Source of the DNA: Deinococcus murrayi DSM 11303
Lineage (GTDB): Bacteria; Deinococcota; Deinococci; Deinococcales; Deinococcaceae
DNA length: 64,000 nt
NCBI RefSeq assembly: GCF_000482805.1
Contig: NZ_KI519503.1
Span: 96,001 to 160,000, forward strand
Reading direction: 5' to 3'
Position numbers and translations under genes: made by a program. Below the pieces are notes generated by a model. It saw only the letters and a list, made by a program, of their open reading frames with translations. It had not been told where the DNA came from and did no database searches. This document shows positions 23,836 to 34,396 of this stretch, in pieces (position 1 is the first letter of the stretch; the number at the start of each line of letters is the position of its first letter).

Positions 23836-24867
23836 TCAGACCGGGTGCAGCCCGGCCAGCCGCAGCCCGGCGTCTTCCGGCCAGCCGCACATGAGGTTGA
23901 GGGCCTGCACCGCCGTGCCTGCCGCCCCCTTCATCAGGTTGTCGAGGGCACACAGGGCGACGATGCGGCCCGTGCGGGGGTCGGCGCTCCAGCCCACGTC
24001 GGCGAGGTTGGTGCCCCACAGAATCTTGGGTTCGGGGTGGCGATAGTTGCCGCCCTTTTCGTGGACGATGCGGACAAAGGGTTCCTGGGCGTAGGCGGCC
24101 CGGTACGCCCGCCAGAGCGTGCGCTCTTCGGGCGGTTCGCGCAGCCAGGCGTGCACCGTGGCCAGCGCCCCGCGCACGAGTTCGACGGACGTGACCGACA
24201 GCTCGGCGTCCACCCCCAGCACCTGCCGCACCTCCGCCGCATGGCGGTGTCCGGTGGGGGCATAGGAGCGCACGACGTGGGAGCGCTCCGGGTGGTGGCT
24301 CGACTCGCTCGCCCGGTCGCCGCCCTCCGAGGAGCCGACCTTGACGTCCGCCACGATGGGCCGGGTGAGGTCCAGCAGCCCAGCCCGCACGAGCGGCCAC
24401 AGGGCGAGGTTCACAGCGGTCGCGTTGCAGCCCACCCCGGAGACATATCGCGCCTCCCGGATGGCCGCCCGGTTCGTCTCCGGCAGCCCGTAGGCGAAGC
24501 GCTCCAGCCACGCCGGGGCGGGGTGCTCTCGCCCGTACCACTCCCGGTACGTCGCCGGGTCAGCCAGCCGAAAGTCCGCCGAGCAGTCGATGAGGCGGGG
24601 AGCGAGGCAGCTGAGGTCCCCGATGTGCTCCGCCGCGTACCCGTGCGGCAGGGCCGTGATGAGCACGTCGCATTCCGGCAACTCCGCCAGCGGCACGAAG
24701 CGCAGGTCGGTCCAGCCGCGCAGGTTGGGGTGTGTGGCCGCCACGTACCCCCCGGCTCGGCGCTCGGAGCTGACGGCGACGACCTCGGCCTGCGGGTGCC
24801 CCAGCAGCAGCCGCAGCAGCTCGCCGCCCACGTACCCGGAGCCGCCCGCGATGGCGACGCGGGTCAA
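23836..24867 (-). CDS. lysY: [LysW]-aminoadipyl-6-phosphate reductase
   Basis: The 343-residue protein is an ArgC-type NADPH-dependent semialdehyde dehydrogenase that reduces the acyl phosphate formed by LysZ. The Rossmann motif [16 protein letters not shown] is at the N-terminus and the catalytic cysteine is C147 in SGVGCNAT. A conserved GSSEGG and HRHAAE region follows. The start is TTG 24867 in a 4-nt overlap with lysX (TTGA), preceded by AGGAGG; this junction is nearly identical to the lysJ/lysK one. Confidence 0.95.
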   Translation of the reverse strand: MTRVAIAGGSGYVGGELLRLLLGHPQAEVVAVSSERRAGGYVAATHPNLRGWTDLRFVPLAELPECDVLITALPHGYAAEHIGDLSCLAPRLIDCSADFRLADPATYREWYGREHPAPAWLERFAYGLPETNRAAIREARYVSGVGCNATAVNLALWPLVRAGLLDLTRPIVADVKVGSSEGGDRASESSHHPERSHVVRSYAPTGHRHAAEVRQVLGVDAELSVTSVELVRGALATVHAWLREPPEERTLWRAYRAAYAQEPFVRIVHEKGGNYRHPEPKILWGTNLADVGWSADPRTGRIVALCALDNLMKGAAGTAVQALNLMCGWPEDAGLRLAGLHPV

Positions 24868-25757
24868 GCGAGCACCTCCTGCCGGAACGAGGCCGCCCCC
24901 GCCCGCGCTGCGGCGAGCAGGTAGTCCACCACCGCGCCGGGGATGTCTACCCCGGTCGTGTCCACCGAGTTGCGAAACTCCATGCTGTGGTTGACCTCGT
25001 TGACCAGCAGCTCGCCTTCCTCCGTCTCCAGCAGGTCCACCGCGAGGACCCCGCCCCCCACCGCCCGCGCCGCCCGCACGGCGAGGTCACCCACCCCGTG
25101 GGTCAGCGGGCAGTTCGATGCCTGAGCGCCCCGCGCTGTGTTCGTGACCCAGTGGGCAGAGGTGCGGTAAATCGCCGCGACCGGTTCGTCTCCGACCACA
25201 AAGACGCGCAGGTCGCGCCCCGGCTTGCGAATGTGTTCCTGCACGTAATAGACGTGCTGCTGCCAGGACCCCAGCACCTCCAGGTGCTCCAGCAGGGCTT
25301 CTGCCGCGTCGCGGTCGTTCACCCGCGAGACCAGCCGCCCCCACGACCCCACCAGGGGCTTGAAGACCACCGGGTAGCCCAGGCGCTCGGTGGCCTCCAG
25401 CGCCGCGGCGGGGGTAAAGGCGAGCAGGGTCCGGGGGGTGGGCACCCCCGCCGCCTCCAGCGCGAGCGTGGTGCGGGCCTTGTCCCCGCAGGTTTCGACG
25501 ACCGCTGCGGAGTTCACGCAGCGCACCCCCCGCGCTTCCAGCGCCCGCAGGGTGTAGAGGGTGCGCCCGTACGACACCGAGCGCCCCAGCACCGTCTCGT
25601 AAGGAAAGTCGCGCTCCCGCAGCTCCAGCACCAGCTCGCCGTCACCAAGCCGGGCGTAGGGCACGCGGCGGCGCTCCAGCTCGGCAAAGAGGAGCTTTTC
25701 CTCGGTGCGAATCCGCGAGACGAGGACGGCGAGGCGGGGGTGGGGGGCGCTCGCCAT
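24864..25757 (-). CDS. lysX: Aminoadipate-LysW ligase
   Basis: The protein (297 residues from ATG 25757) is an ATP-grasp ligase of the RimK/LysX type that joins the amino group of 2-aminoadipate to the C-terminal glutamate of LysW. ATP-grasp features are [17 protein letters not shown], the acidic strand [23 protein letters not shown] and the central arginine-rich loop. ATG 25757 overlaps the lysW stop by one base (TGATG); GTG 25760 would add one residue. Direct coupling to lysW fits a carrier made together with its ligase. Confidence 0.95.
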   Translation of the reverse strand: MASAPHPRLAVLVSRIRTEEKLLFAELERRRVPYARLGDGELVLELRERDFPYETVLGRSVSYGRTLYTLRALEARGVRCVNSAAVVETCGDKARTTLALEAAGVPTPRTLLAFTPAAALEATERLGYPVVFKPLVGSWGRLVSRVNDRDAAEALLEHLEVLGSWQQHVYYVQEHIRKPGRDLRVFVVGDEPVAAIYRTSAHWVTNTARGAQASNCPLTHGVGDLAVRAARAVGGGVLAVDLLETEEGELLVNEVNHSMEFRNSVDTTGVDIPGAVVDYLLAAARAGAASFRQEVLA

Positions 25758-25921
25758 CACTCGCCCCAGTCCTCTTCGACGGACGGCGCGAGCGCGACCG
25801 CGGGGGGCGAGACCGACACCACCTCCAGCTCGGCCCCGCAGTCGGGGCAGGGCAGCAGCTCGCCTTCGGTGGTGTCGGGCGCAAAGGGGGCCAGGGGGGC
25901 GTCACATTCGGGGCAGTTCAT
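25757..25921 (-). CDS. lysW: Amino-group carrier protein LysW
   Basis: The 54-residue acidic protein protects the amino group of aminoadipate during lysine synthesis; intermediates are attached to its C-terminal glutamate. Four cysteines in two CxxC pairs (C3, C6, C25, C28) form a zinc site, and the chain ends in EEDWGE, the hallmark C-terminus. ATG 25921 follows AAGGAG at 7 nt. A longer frame beginning at 25960 is rejected because it adds residues before the conserved MNCPEC start. Confidence 0.97.
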   Translation of the reverse strand: MNCPECDAPLAPFAPDTTEGELLPCPDCGAELEVVSVSPPAVALAPSVEEDWGE

Positions 25922-25979
25922 GGGGACTCCTTGGGGAAAAAAGGGCGAGAAACGGACCAAACAACTGGCGGCGGGCGGC

Positions 25980-26516
25980 TTACCTTCCCGGTACCCCCGG
26001 AAACCGCCCGTGGGCGCGGTAGTACGGCACGATGCCGCCCGCCCGCCAGACCTCGCGCATCCAGGCGGGGGGCGGGGGCAGGGGCCGCTCGCCCCCCGCC
26101 GTGTGGATGCGCGCCGCTTCTAGGTCGAGGTGCACCCGCTCGCCGTCCGCGAGGTCCGTCAGGTCGGCCTCGAAGACGGGGATGCCCAGATTGAGTGCAT
26201 TGCGGAAAAAGATGCGGGCAAAGCTGGGCGCGATGATGGCCCCCACCCCCACGAGCTTCAGCGCCTGGGGGGCGTACTCCCGCGAGGAACCGCAGCCGAA
26301 GTTGTTCCCGGCGACGATGAGGTCGCCCGGTTGCACCTGGGCGGCGAACTCTGGCCGCGCCTCGATAAAGGGAGCCTTGCGCAGCTCCGCTTCGGAGGTC
26401 ATGTAGGGGGCAAAGCGCCCCGGCACGATTTGGTCGGTGTTCACGTCGGCCCCAAAGCGCCAGACGCGGGCGCTGCGGGTGGGGACGGAGCGGGGAGGAG
26501 GGGGGGTCAGGGTCAT
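25980..26516 (-). CDS. lysU: Homoaconitase small subunit
   Basis: The 178-residue protein is the swivel-domain subunit (LeuD/aconitase C-terminal type) of homoaconitase, which isomerises homocitrate to homoisocitrate with LysT. The motif [16 protein letters not shown] near residues 75-90 is diagnostic of the superfamily; the setting within the lysine operon separates it from leuD at 37118. ATG 26516 has GGAGG 7 nt upstream. It lies 22 bp after lysT and 58 bp before lysW. Confidence 0.93.
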   Translation of the reverse strand: MTLTPPPPRSVPTRSARVWRFGADVNTDQIVPGRFAPYMTSEAELRKAPFIEARPEFAAQVQPGDLIVAGNNFGCGSSREYAPQALKLVGVGAIIAPSFARIFFRNALNLGIPVFEADLTDLADGERVHLDLEAARIHTAGGERPLPPPPAWMREVWRAGGIVPYYRAHGRFPGVPGR

Positions 26517-26538
26517 GGCAGGGCCTCCGGGAAGGGGG

Positions 26539-27807
26539 TCAGGCGGGGAGGGAAGCGAGGGTGCGCGGGTCGGTGAGGTACCCGGTGACGGCGGTCGCGG
26601 CGGCCACCTCCGGCGAGGCGAGGTAAATCCGGGCGTCGGGGCTGCCCATTCGTCCGCGGAAGTTGCGGTTGCCGGTAAAGACGCACACGTCGCCGGGGGC
26701 GAGCACGCCCATATGCCGCCCGATGCAGGCCCCACAGCCCGGCGTGCCGATGGCCGCGCCCGCCGCGAGCAGGGTGCTCAGGGTGCCGTCCTCGGCGGCC
26801 TGCTGGAGGGCCTGCGAGGACGCGGGCACCACGATGAGCCGCACCCCCCGCGCCACCCGCCGCCCGCGCAGGATGCGGGCCGCCGCCGCCATGTCCTCGT
26901 GGCGGCCATTCGTGCAGGTGCCCAGATAGACGACATTGACGGGAACGCGCTCACTGGGGGCGACCTCGCCCAGGTCGGTCACGTTGTCCACGAAGTTGGG
27001 GGCCGCCACCTGCGGTTCGAGCGCGGTGAGGTCCACGTCCAGCACCCGGCGGTAGGTCGCGCCGGGCTGCACCCCCAGCCATTCGGGCACCTCGTCGTCG
27101 GCCAGGGCCGCGCCCGTCGGGGCCACGATGCCCGCTTTGGCCCCGACCTCGACCGCCATGCTGGTGAGGGTGGTGCGCTCGCCCAGGCTAAAGGCGTCAA
27201 AGCCGTGGTACTCCAGGGCTTCGTAGGTCGCCCCGTCCGCCCGCAGCTCGCGGGCGATGAACAGGGCCACGTCCTTGGCCGAGACGCCGGGGCGCAGCTC
27301 GCCGCGGGCGCGGACGAGTACGGTGCTCGGCACCCGCAGCCAGGTCTGCCCGGTCGCCAGGGCGAGGGCGATATCGGTCGCTCCCATCCCGGTGCCAAAG
27401 GCCCCCACCGCCCCGTAGGCCGTGGAGTGCGAATCCGAGCCGACGACCAAGAGGCCAGGCCGCGCGAGCCGCTCTTCCAGGAGGACCTGGTGGCAGATGC
27501 CCCGGCCCGTCTCGAAAAAGTGCGGCAGCTCCTGCTCCAGCGCCCAGCGCCGCACCCCGTCTTGGGCAGTCGCGGTCTGGATGGTGGCGGCGGGGGCCAC
27601 GTGGTCGATGGCGACCGCCACCCGCTCGCGGTCCCACACCCCGGAGGCACCCAGTTCCTCCGTCAGGATGCGGATGACGGCGGGCGCGATGGAGTCGTGC
27701 ACCATCGCCAGGTCGACCGCGCAGGTGACGACCTCCCCGGCATAGACGGGCCGCCCGCAGGCGTGCGAGAGAATCTGTTCAGCGAGGGTTTGAGGGGGGA
27801 GAGTCAT
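26539..27807 (-). CDS. lysT: Homoaconitase large subunit
   Basis: The 422-residue protein is the 4Fe-4S subunit of homoaconitase. Cluster cysteines are in LGTCTNGR and GCGACIG, and VVGSDSHSTAYGAVG carries the substrate-side serine/histidine cluster. It is a paralogue of leuC at 37700 (427 residues), which has YPSCGACLG in the same place. ATG 27807 is chosen from the family N-terminus MTLPPQTLAEQIL; the gene begins inside the last 29 nt of hcs, so the two are translationally linked. Confidence 0.94.
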   Translation of the reverse strand: MTLPPQTLAEQILSHACGRPVYAGEVVTCAVDLAMVHDSIAPAVIRILTEELGASGVWDRERVAVAIDHVAPAATIQTATAQDGVRRWALEQELPHFFETGRGICHQVLLEERLARPGLLVVGSDSHSTAYGAVGAFGTGMGATDIALALATGQTWLRVPSTVLVRARGELRPGVSAKDVALFIARELRADGATYEALEYHGFDAFSLGERTTLTSMAVEVGAKAGIVAPTGAALADDEVPEWLGVQPGATYRRVLDVDLTALEPQVAAPNFVDNVTDLGEVAPSERVPVNVVYLGTCTNGRHEDMAAAARILRGRRVARGVRLIVVPASSQALQQAAEDGTLSTLLAAGAAIGTPGCGACIGRHMGVLAPGDVCVFTGNRNFRGRMGSPDARIYLASPEVAAATAVTGYLTDPRTLASLPA

Positions 27808-28987
27808 GGAAGGTCCTTTCAGCCGTTGGAAGCGAGGGGGGGGCGTCGGGGAGCGAGCGGGCAAAGGCGCAGATGCGGGCGTCGAGTTCGTCGTCGGTGA
27901 GCGCCCCCGCGTCAGCGGCAGCCTTGACCTCGGCGGTCAGGCGGCGCACCTGTTCGGGCGAAAGCGGCACGCCCAGCCGAGCGGCGCGGTGGGCGACAGC
28001 GTGCCGTCCGGTCAGGCGGCTGCCCGCGAGCACCTGCCGCTCGCGCCCGAAGACGGCGGGGTCGAGCGCCTCGTACGAGCGCGGCTCGCGCAGCACCGCG
28101 TTGGTGTGCAGTCCCGCTTTGTGGGTAAAGGCGGTCTCGCCGGTGATGCAGGCGTTGAAGGGGACCGGCACGCCCACCATGTCCGCGACCATCCGGTCGA
28201 GGGCGGGCAGGGCGGCGAGGTCGTAGCGGGCCACCAGCGCGGGGTCAGTGAGGTACAGCCGGGCCACCAGCCCGGAAAGGGGCGCAATCCCATTGCGCTC
28301 GCCGAGGCCCAGCACGGTCACATTGAGGTGGGTGGCACCCGCCCCGAACGCGGCGGCGGCGTTGGCGACCGCGCAACCGCCGTCGTTGTGCCCGTGAAAC
28401 TCGATGTCGCAGCGCACCGCTGCCCGCACCGTACTCACCAAGCGCTCGACCTCCTGCGGGGTGGCCACGCCCACCGTGTCGGCCACGCCCACCCGGTCCA
28501 CCCCCCAGGCGTCCACCGCCGTGTAAATCCGCAGCAGGTCGGCGGTCTCGGTACGAAAGGCGTCCTCGCAGGAGAAGCGCACCTCCACCCCCGCCCCCCG
28601 CGCGAGCCGGATGGCCGCCTGCGCCTCGGCGAGCAGTTCGTCTATCCCGCGCCCGTGGCTGGCCGCCCGCAGCAGCGCCGAGGTCCCGAACAGCAGGTTC
28701 ACCCCGTCCACCCCGCAACCGAGCGCCCGGCGCACGTCGTCCTCCTGGCAGCGGACGTGGGTGACCACACGTGCCCGCAGGCCCAACCCGGTCAGCATCC
28801 GCAGGTCGCGCTCGCTGCCCGGCGAGGCCACCGGCGAGGTGTGTTCGAGGTAGTCCACCCCGAAAGCGTCGAGCGCCAGGGCGAGGCGGCGCTTGTCTTC
28901 CGAACTGAAGTGCGCGGCAGCAAACTGTTCTCCCTCGCGCAGGGTGGTGTCGACCAGAAGGGGGCGGCGAGCTGGGGCTGGGGTCAT
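27779..28987 (-). CDS. hcs: Homocitrate synthase
   Basis: The 402-residue protein condenses acetyl-CoA and 2-oxoglutarate, the committed step of lysine synthesis through aminoadipate. It is a DRE-TIM metallolyase: DTTLREGEQ at the N-terminus supplies the metal aspartate and catalytic arginine, and EFHGHNDGG the two metal histidines. It is much shorter than LeuA at 45226 (no LeuA allosteric domain). ATG 28987 has GGAGG 5-6 nt upstream. It is the first structural gene of the operon, directly behind the lysine attenuator, so the first enzyme is the controlled one. Confidence 0.94.
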   Translation of the reverse strand: MTPAPARRPLLVDTTLREGEQFAAAHFSSEDKRRLALALDAFGVDYLEHTSPVASPGSERDLRMLTGLGLRARVVTHVRCQEDDVRRALGCGVDGVNLLFGTSALLRAASHGRGIDELLAEAQAAIRLARGAGVEVRFSCEDAFRTETADLLRIYTAVDAWGVDRVGVADTVGVATPQEVERLVSTVRAAVRCDIEFHGHNDGGCAVANAAAAFGAGATHLNVTVLGLGERNGIAPLSGLVARLYLTDPALVARYDLAALPALDRMVADMVGVPVPFNACITGETAFTHKAGLHTNAVLREPRSYEALDPAVFGRERQVLAGSRLTGRHAVAHRAARLGVPLSPEQVRRLTAEVKAAADAGALTDDELDARICAFARSLPDAPPSLPTAERTFHDSPPSNPR

Positions 28988-29038
28988 GGTGCCTCCGGCA
29001 GAAAGGGGGGGGGAAGGGGGGCGGCAGAACACAACAAG

Positions 29039-29068
29039 GCCCCGCCTGGCTTCGGGGTCAGGCGGGGC
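29039..29068 (-). terminator. Attenuator hairpin of the lysine operon
   Basis: On the minus strand GCCCCGCCTG (29068-29059) pairs with CAGGCGGGGC (29048-29039), a perfect 10-bp stem with a 10-nt loop, followed by CTTGTTGTGTT. It lies between the leader peptide and hcs. An alternative pairing of its 3' arm with CGCCCCCTGG near the end of the leader frame is possible and would prevent the terminator, as attenuation requires. Confidence 0.8.
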
Positions 29069-29099
29069 GCGTCTTTTCTCGACGGCAGCAGCTCTCACC

Positions 29100-29150
29100 T
29101 CACCCAGGGGGCGAGGTGGATTTTTTGCTGGCGAAGGAGAAGAGATTCAT
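29100..29150 (-). CDS. Lysine operon leader peptide (16 aa, tandem Lys codons)
   Basis: The frame encodes MNLFSFASKKSTSPPG and stops 32 nt before the attenuator hairpin. The two lysine codons are consecutive AAA AAA (29121-29126). When charged tRNA-Lys is scarce a ribosome would pause there and alter folding of the RNA downstream. A CACCTC/GAGGTG inverted repeat spans the end of the frame. The ATG lies 7 nt after the -10 box, so the message is probably leaderless. Thermus thermophilus has a reported leader-peptide attenuator before its hcs gene, a direct precedent. Confidence 0.85.
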   Translation of the reverse strand: MNLFSFASKKSTSPPG

Positions 29151-29157
29151 GGGCTGA

Positions 29158-29186
29158 AGTTTACAAGTGGCTTGAAAGAATGTCAA
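29158..29186 (-). promoter_or_regulatory. Promoter of the lysine operon
   Basis: On the minus strand the -35 box TTGACA (29186-29181) and the -10 box TAAACT (29163-29158) are separated by exactly 17 bp, a near-consensus housekeeping promoter. Transcription should start around 29151, at the first base of the leader peptide frame. Confidence 0.88.
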
Positions 29187-29228
29187 GCTATTTGCGTTTG
29201 TAAAGTGCCTGAGTGGGAACGGGTTGGG

Positions 29229-29756
29229 CTATCCTGCCCCCTCCAGTTGCCGACGGTGGTGGCCGATGTGGTAGGCCGCCATCCGCAGCCAGTCGAGCGC
29301 GGTGAGGTCGCCCATGAAAGGGTGAAAAAAGGTACGCCCTGGGTCGTCCCCGGCCTGCGCCGCGAGCGCCAGGAGCTGTGCCCGCGCCGCCCGGTGCCGC
29401 TCCGCGAGGGCCTCCCAGGGTTGGCCGGGGCCGGGGCGGGTGCCCTCCGGGGCCTGGCGCTTGCCGTCCCTTTCCTCGCCGGGGGTGCGGGGGACGGGCC
29501 GCAGCGGGCGGTCTGAGGCCAGGAGCGCGGCGATGCGGGCGCTGCCCTCGTTGACGAGCAGGACGTGCTCGGCTTCCTGCGCAGCCGTCCACTCGCGTCC
29601 CGGCAGGGGCACGTGCCAGCGGGCCTGCGCCCCCGCGACGGCCCGCTCGAAAGCGTCCAGCTCGCGCTCCAGCCGCGCCGCGACCTCGTCTCCGGTGGCT
29701 CCCAGGCGGCGCAGTGCGGCGACCGCCTGCGCCCAGGCTTCCTCTTGTGGGGTCAT
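29229..29756 (-). CDS. DinB-like four-helix metalloprotein
   Basis: The 175-residue protein resembles the DinB/YfiT-like superfamily, which is expanded in Deinococcus and Bacillus and includes thiol-dependent transferases. Signs are the all-helical sequence, a histidine in the second helix (EAEHVLL) and the C-terminal HIGHHRRQL, which together form the usual three-histidine metal site. Substrate is unknown. A TACACT box (29762-29767) ends 5 nt before the ATG, so the transcript may be leaderless. The gene ends 42 bp upstream of the -35 box of the lysine promoter. Confidence 0.7.
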   Translation of the reverse strand: MTPQEEAWAQAVAALRRLGATGDEVAARLERELDAFERAVAGAQARWHVPLPGREWTAAQEAEHVLLVNEGSARIAALLASDRPLRPVPRTPGEERDGKRQAPEGTRPGPGQPWEALAERHRAARAQLLALAAQAGDDPGRTFFHPFMGDLTALDWLRMAAYHIGHHRRQLEGAG

Positions 29757-29784
29757 GCCGCAGTGTACGCCGCGCCGCTTCCGG

Positions 29785-31077
29785 CTAAAGCGACGCCCGG
29801 AAAATCGCCTCCAGGTCCGCCGCGTCCGGCGTGCGGGGGGCGACCGCCAGCAACCGCTGCTGCTTCAGGGCACCCGCGACCAGCGCGGGCAGGTCGGCCT
29901 CGCCGTAGCCCAGCTCGGTCAGGCTGGTGGGGGCACCCACGTCGCGCATCAGGCCCCGCAGCGCATTCGGCAGGGCGTCCTCGTCCTCCGGGGCGTGCTC
30001 GCGGCCCGTCAGCAGCGAGGCGGCGCGGACGTGCCCCGCTGGGTCCGCCGCGAAGGTAAAACGGAACGCGGCGGGGGCGGTCACGATCACGCTCAGGCCG
30101 TGGGGAATAAAAGCGCGGCCCGGCGGGTACCCGGCGGCCCGGTAGCTGTGCCGCAGCCCCGCGACCGGGTACGCGCAGGCATGTGGAATATGCACCCCCG
30201 CCGACCCGAAGCCTGCGCCCGCCATCGTCGCCGCGAGCATCATGAAGCCCCTGGCCTCCAGGTCCTCCGGGTCGGCCACCGCCCGGCGCAGGTACGCGCC
30301 GCCCCAGCGCAGGGCCTGCGCTGACCACAGGTCGGCAACCGGGTTGCTGCCCTGGTAGGGGGGGCGTTCGGCGGGTGACCTGGGCCGCGGGCGCGAGGTA
30401 TAGGGGCGGCTGAGCAGGCTTTCGGCGGCGTGGCACACGACGTCCAGCCCCGCCGCCGCGATGACCCCCGGCGGGGCCGTGCGGCTGAGTTCGGGGTCGA
30501 CCAGCGCCTGCGTGGGCCGTAAGTATCGGTGGCTGATGCCGCTTTTGACCCCCAGCTCCGGCAGGTCGAGGATGGCGACCGTCGTCGCTTCTGACCCCGA
30601 CCCGGCGGTCGTGGGAATCGCCAGCAGCGGGCGCAGTGGTCCCGGCACGGCGCGTCCCCCGCCCAGCGGAGGATTGACCCAGTCCATCACCGTGCCGCCG
30701 TGGGTGGCGAGCAGGTTGGCGACCTTCGCCGTATCGATGGTGGACCCGCCCCCCAGCGCGACGAAGCCGTCGGCCCCCGCCGCCCGCGCCGCCGCCCCCG
30801 CCCGCTCCAGGCTCTCGCGGTCGGGTTCGACCCGCACGTCGGTGTAGAGCAGGGTTTCCACCCCCGCCTCCCGCAGGCTCGCCAGCACCCGCTCGGCGGC
30901 CTCGCCCCCGGCCAGGGCGGCGTCGATTACGGCAAAGGCCCGGCGCATTCCCAGCCGCGCGGCCTCCCAGCCCGCCTCCGCTGCCGCGCCGGGGCCGAAC
31001 TTGAAGGGGGTAGCCTCGACGCTAAAGAGCGTTTCGCGGGGCGTCTGGTCCTCAGAGTGGGGGGCAGGGATAGACAT
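29785..31077 (-). CDS. Iron-containing alcohol dehydrogenase, hydroxyacid-oxoacid transhydrogenase-like
   Basis: The 430-residue protein belongs to the group III alcohol dehydrogenases: GGGSTIDTAK binds NAD, TTAGSGSEAT follows, and GLDVVCHAAESL with HIPHACAYP and FIPHGLSV supply the metal ligands. The stretch RPPYQGSNPVADLW and the long tail are typical of the ADHFE1-like hydroxyacid-oxoacid transhydrogenase branch, which couples 4-hydroxybutyrate oxidation to 2-oxoglutarate reduction. The real substrate is unproven. It diverges from the acyl-CoA synthetase gene across a region with a perfect palindrome, so the two may share control. Confidence 0.85.
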   Translation of the reverse strand: MSIPAPHSEDQTPRETLFSVEATPFKFGPGAAAEAGWEAARLGMRRAFAVIDAALAGGEAAERVLASLREAGVETLLYTDVRVEPDRESLERAGAAARAAGADGFVALGGGSTIDTAKVANLLATHGGTVMDWVNPPLGGGRAVPGPLRPLLAIPTTAGSGSEATTVAILDLPELGVKSGISHRYLRPTQALVDPELSRTAPPGVIAAAGLDVVCHAAESLLSRPYTSRPRPRSPAERPPYQGSNPVADLWSAQALRWGGAYLRRAVADPEDLEARGFMMLAATMAGAGFGSAGVHIPHACAYPVAGLRHSYRAAGYPPGRAFIPHGLSVIVTAPAAFRFTFAADPAGHVRAASLLTGREHAPEDEDALPNALRGLMRDVGAPTSLTELGYGEADLPALVAGALKQQRLLAVAPRTPDAADLEAIFRASL

Positions 31078-31108
31078 AGCGGGCCTCCTGCTGCCCAGCC
31101 TATCCCGT

Positions 31109-31136
31109 CACCTGCTCGTCACGTGACGAGCAGGTG
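31109..31136. promoter_or_regulatory. Perfect 28-bp palindrome between divergent genes, candidate operator
   Basis: The half-site CACCTGCTCGTCAC is followed immediately by its exact reverse complement. There is no loop, so it is more like a protein-binding site than a terminator. It lies 32 bp before the dehydrogenase start and 127 bp before the acyl-CoA synthetase start. A TetR-type acyl-CoA-responsive repressor is one possibility; no regulator gene is adjacent. Confidence 0.55.
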
Positions 31137-31263
31137 GCCAGCTCCCCCAACGGGGCCGGATGGCTTACACTCGGACCATCTTCAACGTTGCGGTCTGGCT
31201 GTCCCGCTTTTCCGATGCGGGCGGCGGTCTCTGCGGTTTTTTCTCCCAGGAGGTCTTTGCGCT

Positions 31264-32973
<1,710 letters not shown>

Positions 32974-33025
32974 GGCGGGTAGGGGTCAGGTTGGCCCCGC
33001 TCCCCGCCTGTGCCAGCATGCCCCG

Positions 33026-33778
33026 GTGACCCGGCCCCCACCTGACTCCCGTTCATTCCTACGGCGGCACCTGGACGCCGCGCACCTGGCCCTCACCTTC
33101 CTGACCACGTTCCCCCTGCCGCATGTCCGCGAGGTGCGCGAGGGGGACTTTGGGCGGGCGAGCGCCTTTTATCCGCTCGCCGGATACGCGATGGGGGGGG
33201 CGGTCGCGCTGGTGCTGTGGTTGCCGCTGCCCCTGCCGGATGGGGTTCGCGCAGCGCTTGGTGTAGGAGTCTGGCTGGCGGCGACCGGAATGCTGCATTT
33301 TGACGGCTTGGTCGACAGCGCGGACGCCCTCTTCGCGATGAAGACTCCGGAACAGCGGCTCGCTATCCTGCGGGACGTACACGTGGGGGCCTTTGGGCTG
33401 GCGACCGGGGTGCTCGCACTCGTCACCCTCTGGAGCCTGCTGGGGGCCGCCTTGCCCCCGCACGCACCCCTGGTCGCGGCGGTCCTCGCGCGGTTGGGCG
33501 TACTGCTGCCCATGAACCTGTACCCGGCGGCGCGGGCAGAGTCGCTGGGGGCCCGCTCGCGCGAGGGCCGTTTCCTCCCCGCCCTGCTCCTCGCGCTGCC
33601 CGCTCTGCTGTTGCCGGGGGCCTGGGCCGCCGCGCTGGTCGCGTTGGGGGGGACGCTGCTCGCCGCGCACTTCGCGGCCCGGCGGCTGGGCGGGGGCCTG
33701 AGTGGGGACGTGTATGGCCTCCTCATCGTCACCGGGGAGTTGCTCGCGCTGGGGGCCTACGCTTGGGGCCGGGCCTGA
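33026..33778 (+). CDS. cobS: Adenosylcobinamide-GDP ribazoletransferase (cobalamin synthase)
   Basis: The 250-residue membrane protein joins adenosylcobinamide-GDP and alpha-ribazole. The motif [13 protein letters not shown] near residues 91-103 matches the metal-binding DGLxDxxDG region of CobS, and about six hydrophobic segments follow. The start is the GTG at 33026; the nearby ATG is out of frame. It is the first of four cobalamin genes; its stop overlaps the cobC start by one base. Confidence 0.9.
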   Translation: MTRPPPDSRSFLRRHLDAAHLALTFLTTFPLPHVREVREGDFGRASAFYPLAGYAMGGAVALVLWLPLPLPDGVRAALGVGVWLAATGMLHFDGLVDSADALFAMKTPEQRLAILRDVHVGAFGLATGVLALVTLWSLLGAALPPHAPLVAAVLARLGVLLPMNLYPAARAESLGARSREGRFLPALLLALPALLLPGAWAAALVALGGTLLAAHFAARRLGGGLSGDVYGLLIVTGELLALGAYAWGRA

Positions 33779-34347
33779 TGCTGACCCTCTGGCTCGTGCG
33801 GCACGCCCCCACCCTGCCCAACGCCGAGCGCCGCTATCCCCACGAGGACGAGGATGCGGGCCTCTCCGGGGAGGGCCGGGCGCTGGCCGCCTCGCTGCGG
33901 CTGCCGCCCCAGGCCCTGGCCCTGACCTCTCCCAGCCGCCGAACCCGCGAGACGGCGGCGCTCGCCGGATTTCCCCACGCCGCGCCCACCCCGGCCCTCG
34001 CCGAGGCCCGTTTCGGGGTGATGGCAGGCCAGACCTGGGCCGAGTTGGAGGCTCGGTTGGGCGACCTTCCCCGGAGCTGGATTGAGGCCCTGGCCGACCC
34101 CGCCGCCGACCACGGACCGCCGGGAGGGGAGACGGGCCGGACGTTTCATGGGCGGGTGCAGGGGTGGCTGGAGGCGCTGCCCAGTGGGGGGGAGGTCGTC
34201 GCCTGCACCCACGCGGGGGTCATCCTGGCGGCCCTGCGCCTGACGGTTGGGCTGCGGGCGGCAGAGGTGCCTCCGGGCGGCGTGGTCATCCTGAAGCGGG
34301 CAAGCGGCGGGTGGTGGCTGACCCGCTTGGGCGGGCCGCTCGCCTGA
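33778..34347 (+). CDS. cobC: Histidine phosphatase, probable alpha-ribazole phosphatase
   Basis: The 189-residue protein is a phosphoglycerate-mutase-like phosphatase: LVRHAPT (catalytic H9), a conserved SRRTRETA arginine motif and CTHAGV near 143-148. Among this broad family the cobalamin context points to CobC, which removes the phosphate from alpha-ribazole phosphate. ATG 33778 is in the TGATG overlap with cobS. Confidence 0.85.
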   Translation: MLTLWLVRHAPTLPNAERRYPHEDEDAGLSGEGRALAASLRLPPQALALTSPSRRTRETAALAGFPHAAPTPALAEARFGVMAGQTWAELEARLGDLPRSWIEALADPAADHGPPGGETGRTFHGRVQGWLEALPSGGEVVACTHAGVILAALRLTVGLRAAEVPPGGVVILKRASGGWWLTRLGGPLA

Positions 34348-34384
34348 TGCGGCCTCGCCCCGTGTCTGCGGCCCGGCTCTTTGG

Positions 34385-34390
34385 TACCCT
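34385..34390 (+). promoter_or_regulatory. -10 box of a leaderless cobU promoter
   Basis: TACCCT ends 6 nt before the cobU ATG. No -35 box is obvious. The spacing matches the other TAnnnT boxes found before start codons in this window, so cobUT may have its own promoter in addition to read-through from cobC. Confidence 0.5.
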
Positions 34391-34396
34391 GCCCGA

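Noticed and set aside
21785..24541. N-terminal extensions of lysK and lysJ frames running back through preceding genes
   Set aside because: The upstream parts are out-of-frame readings of neighbouring genes; conserved N-termini and overlaps set the starts.
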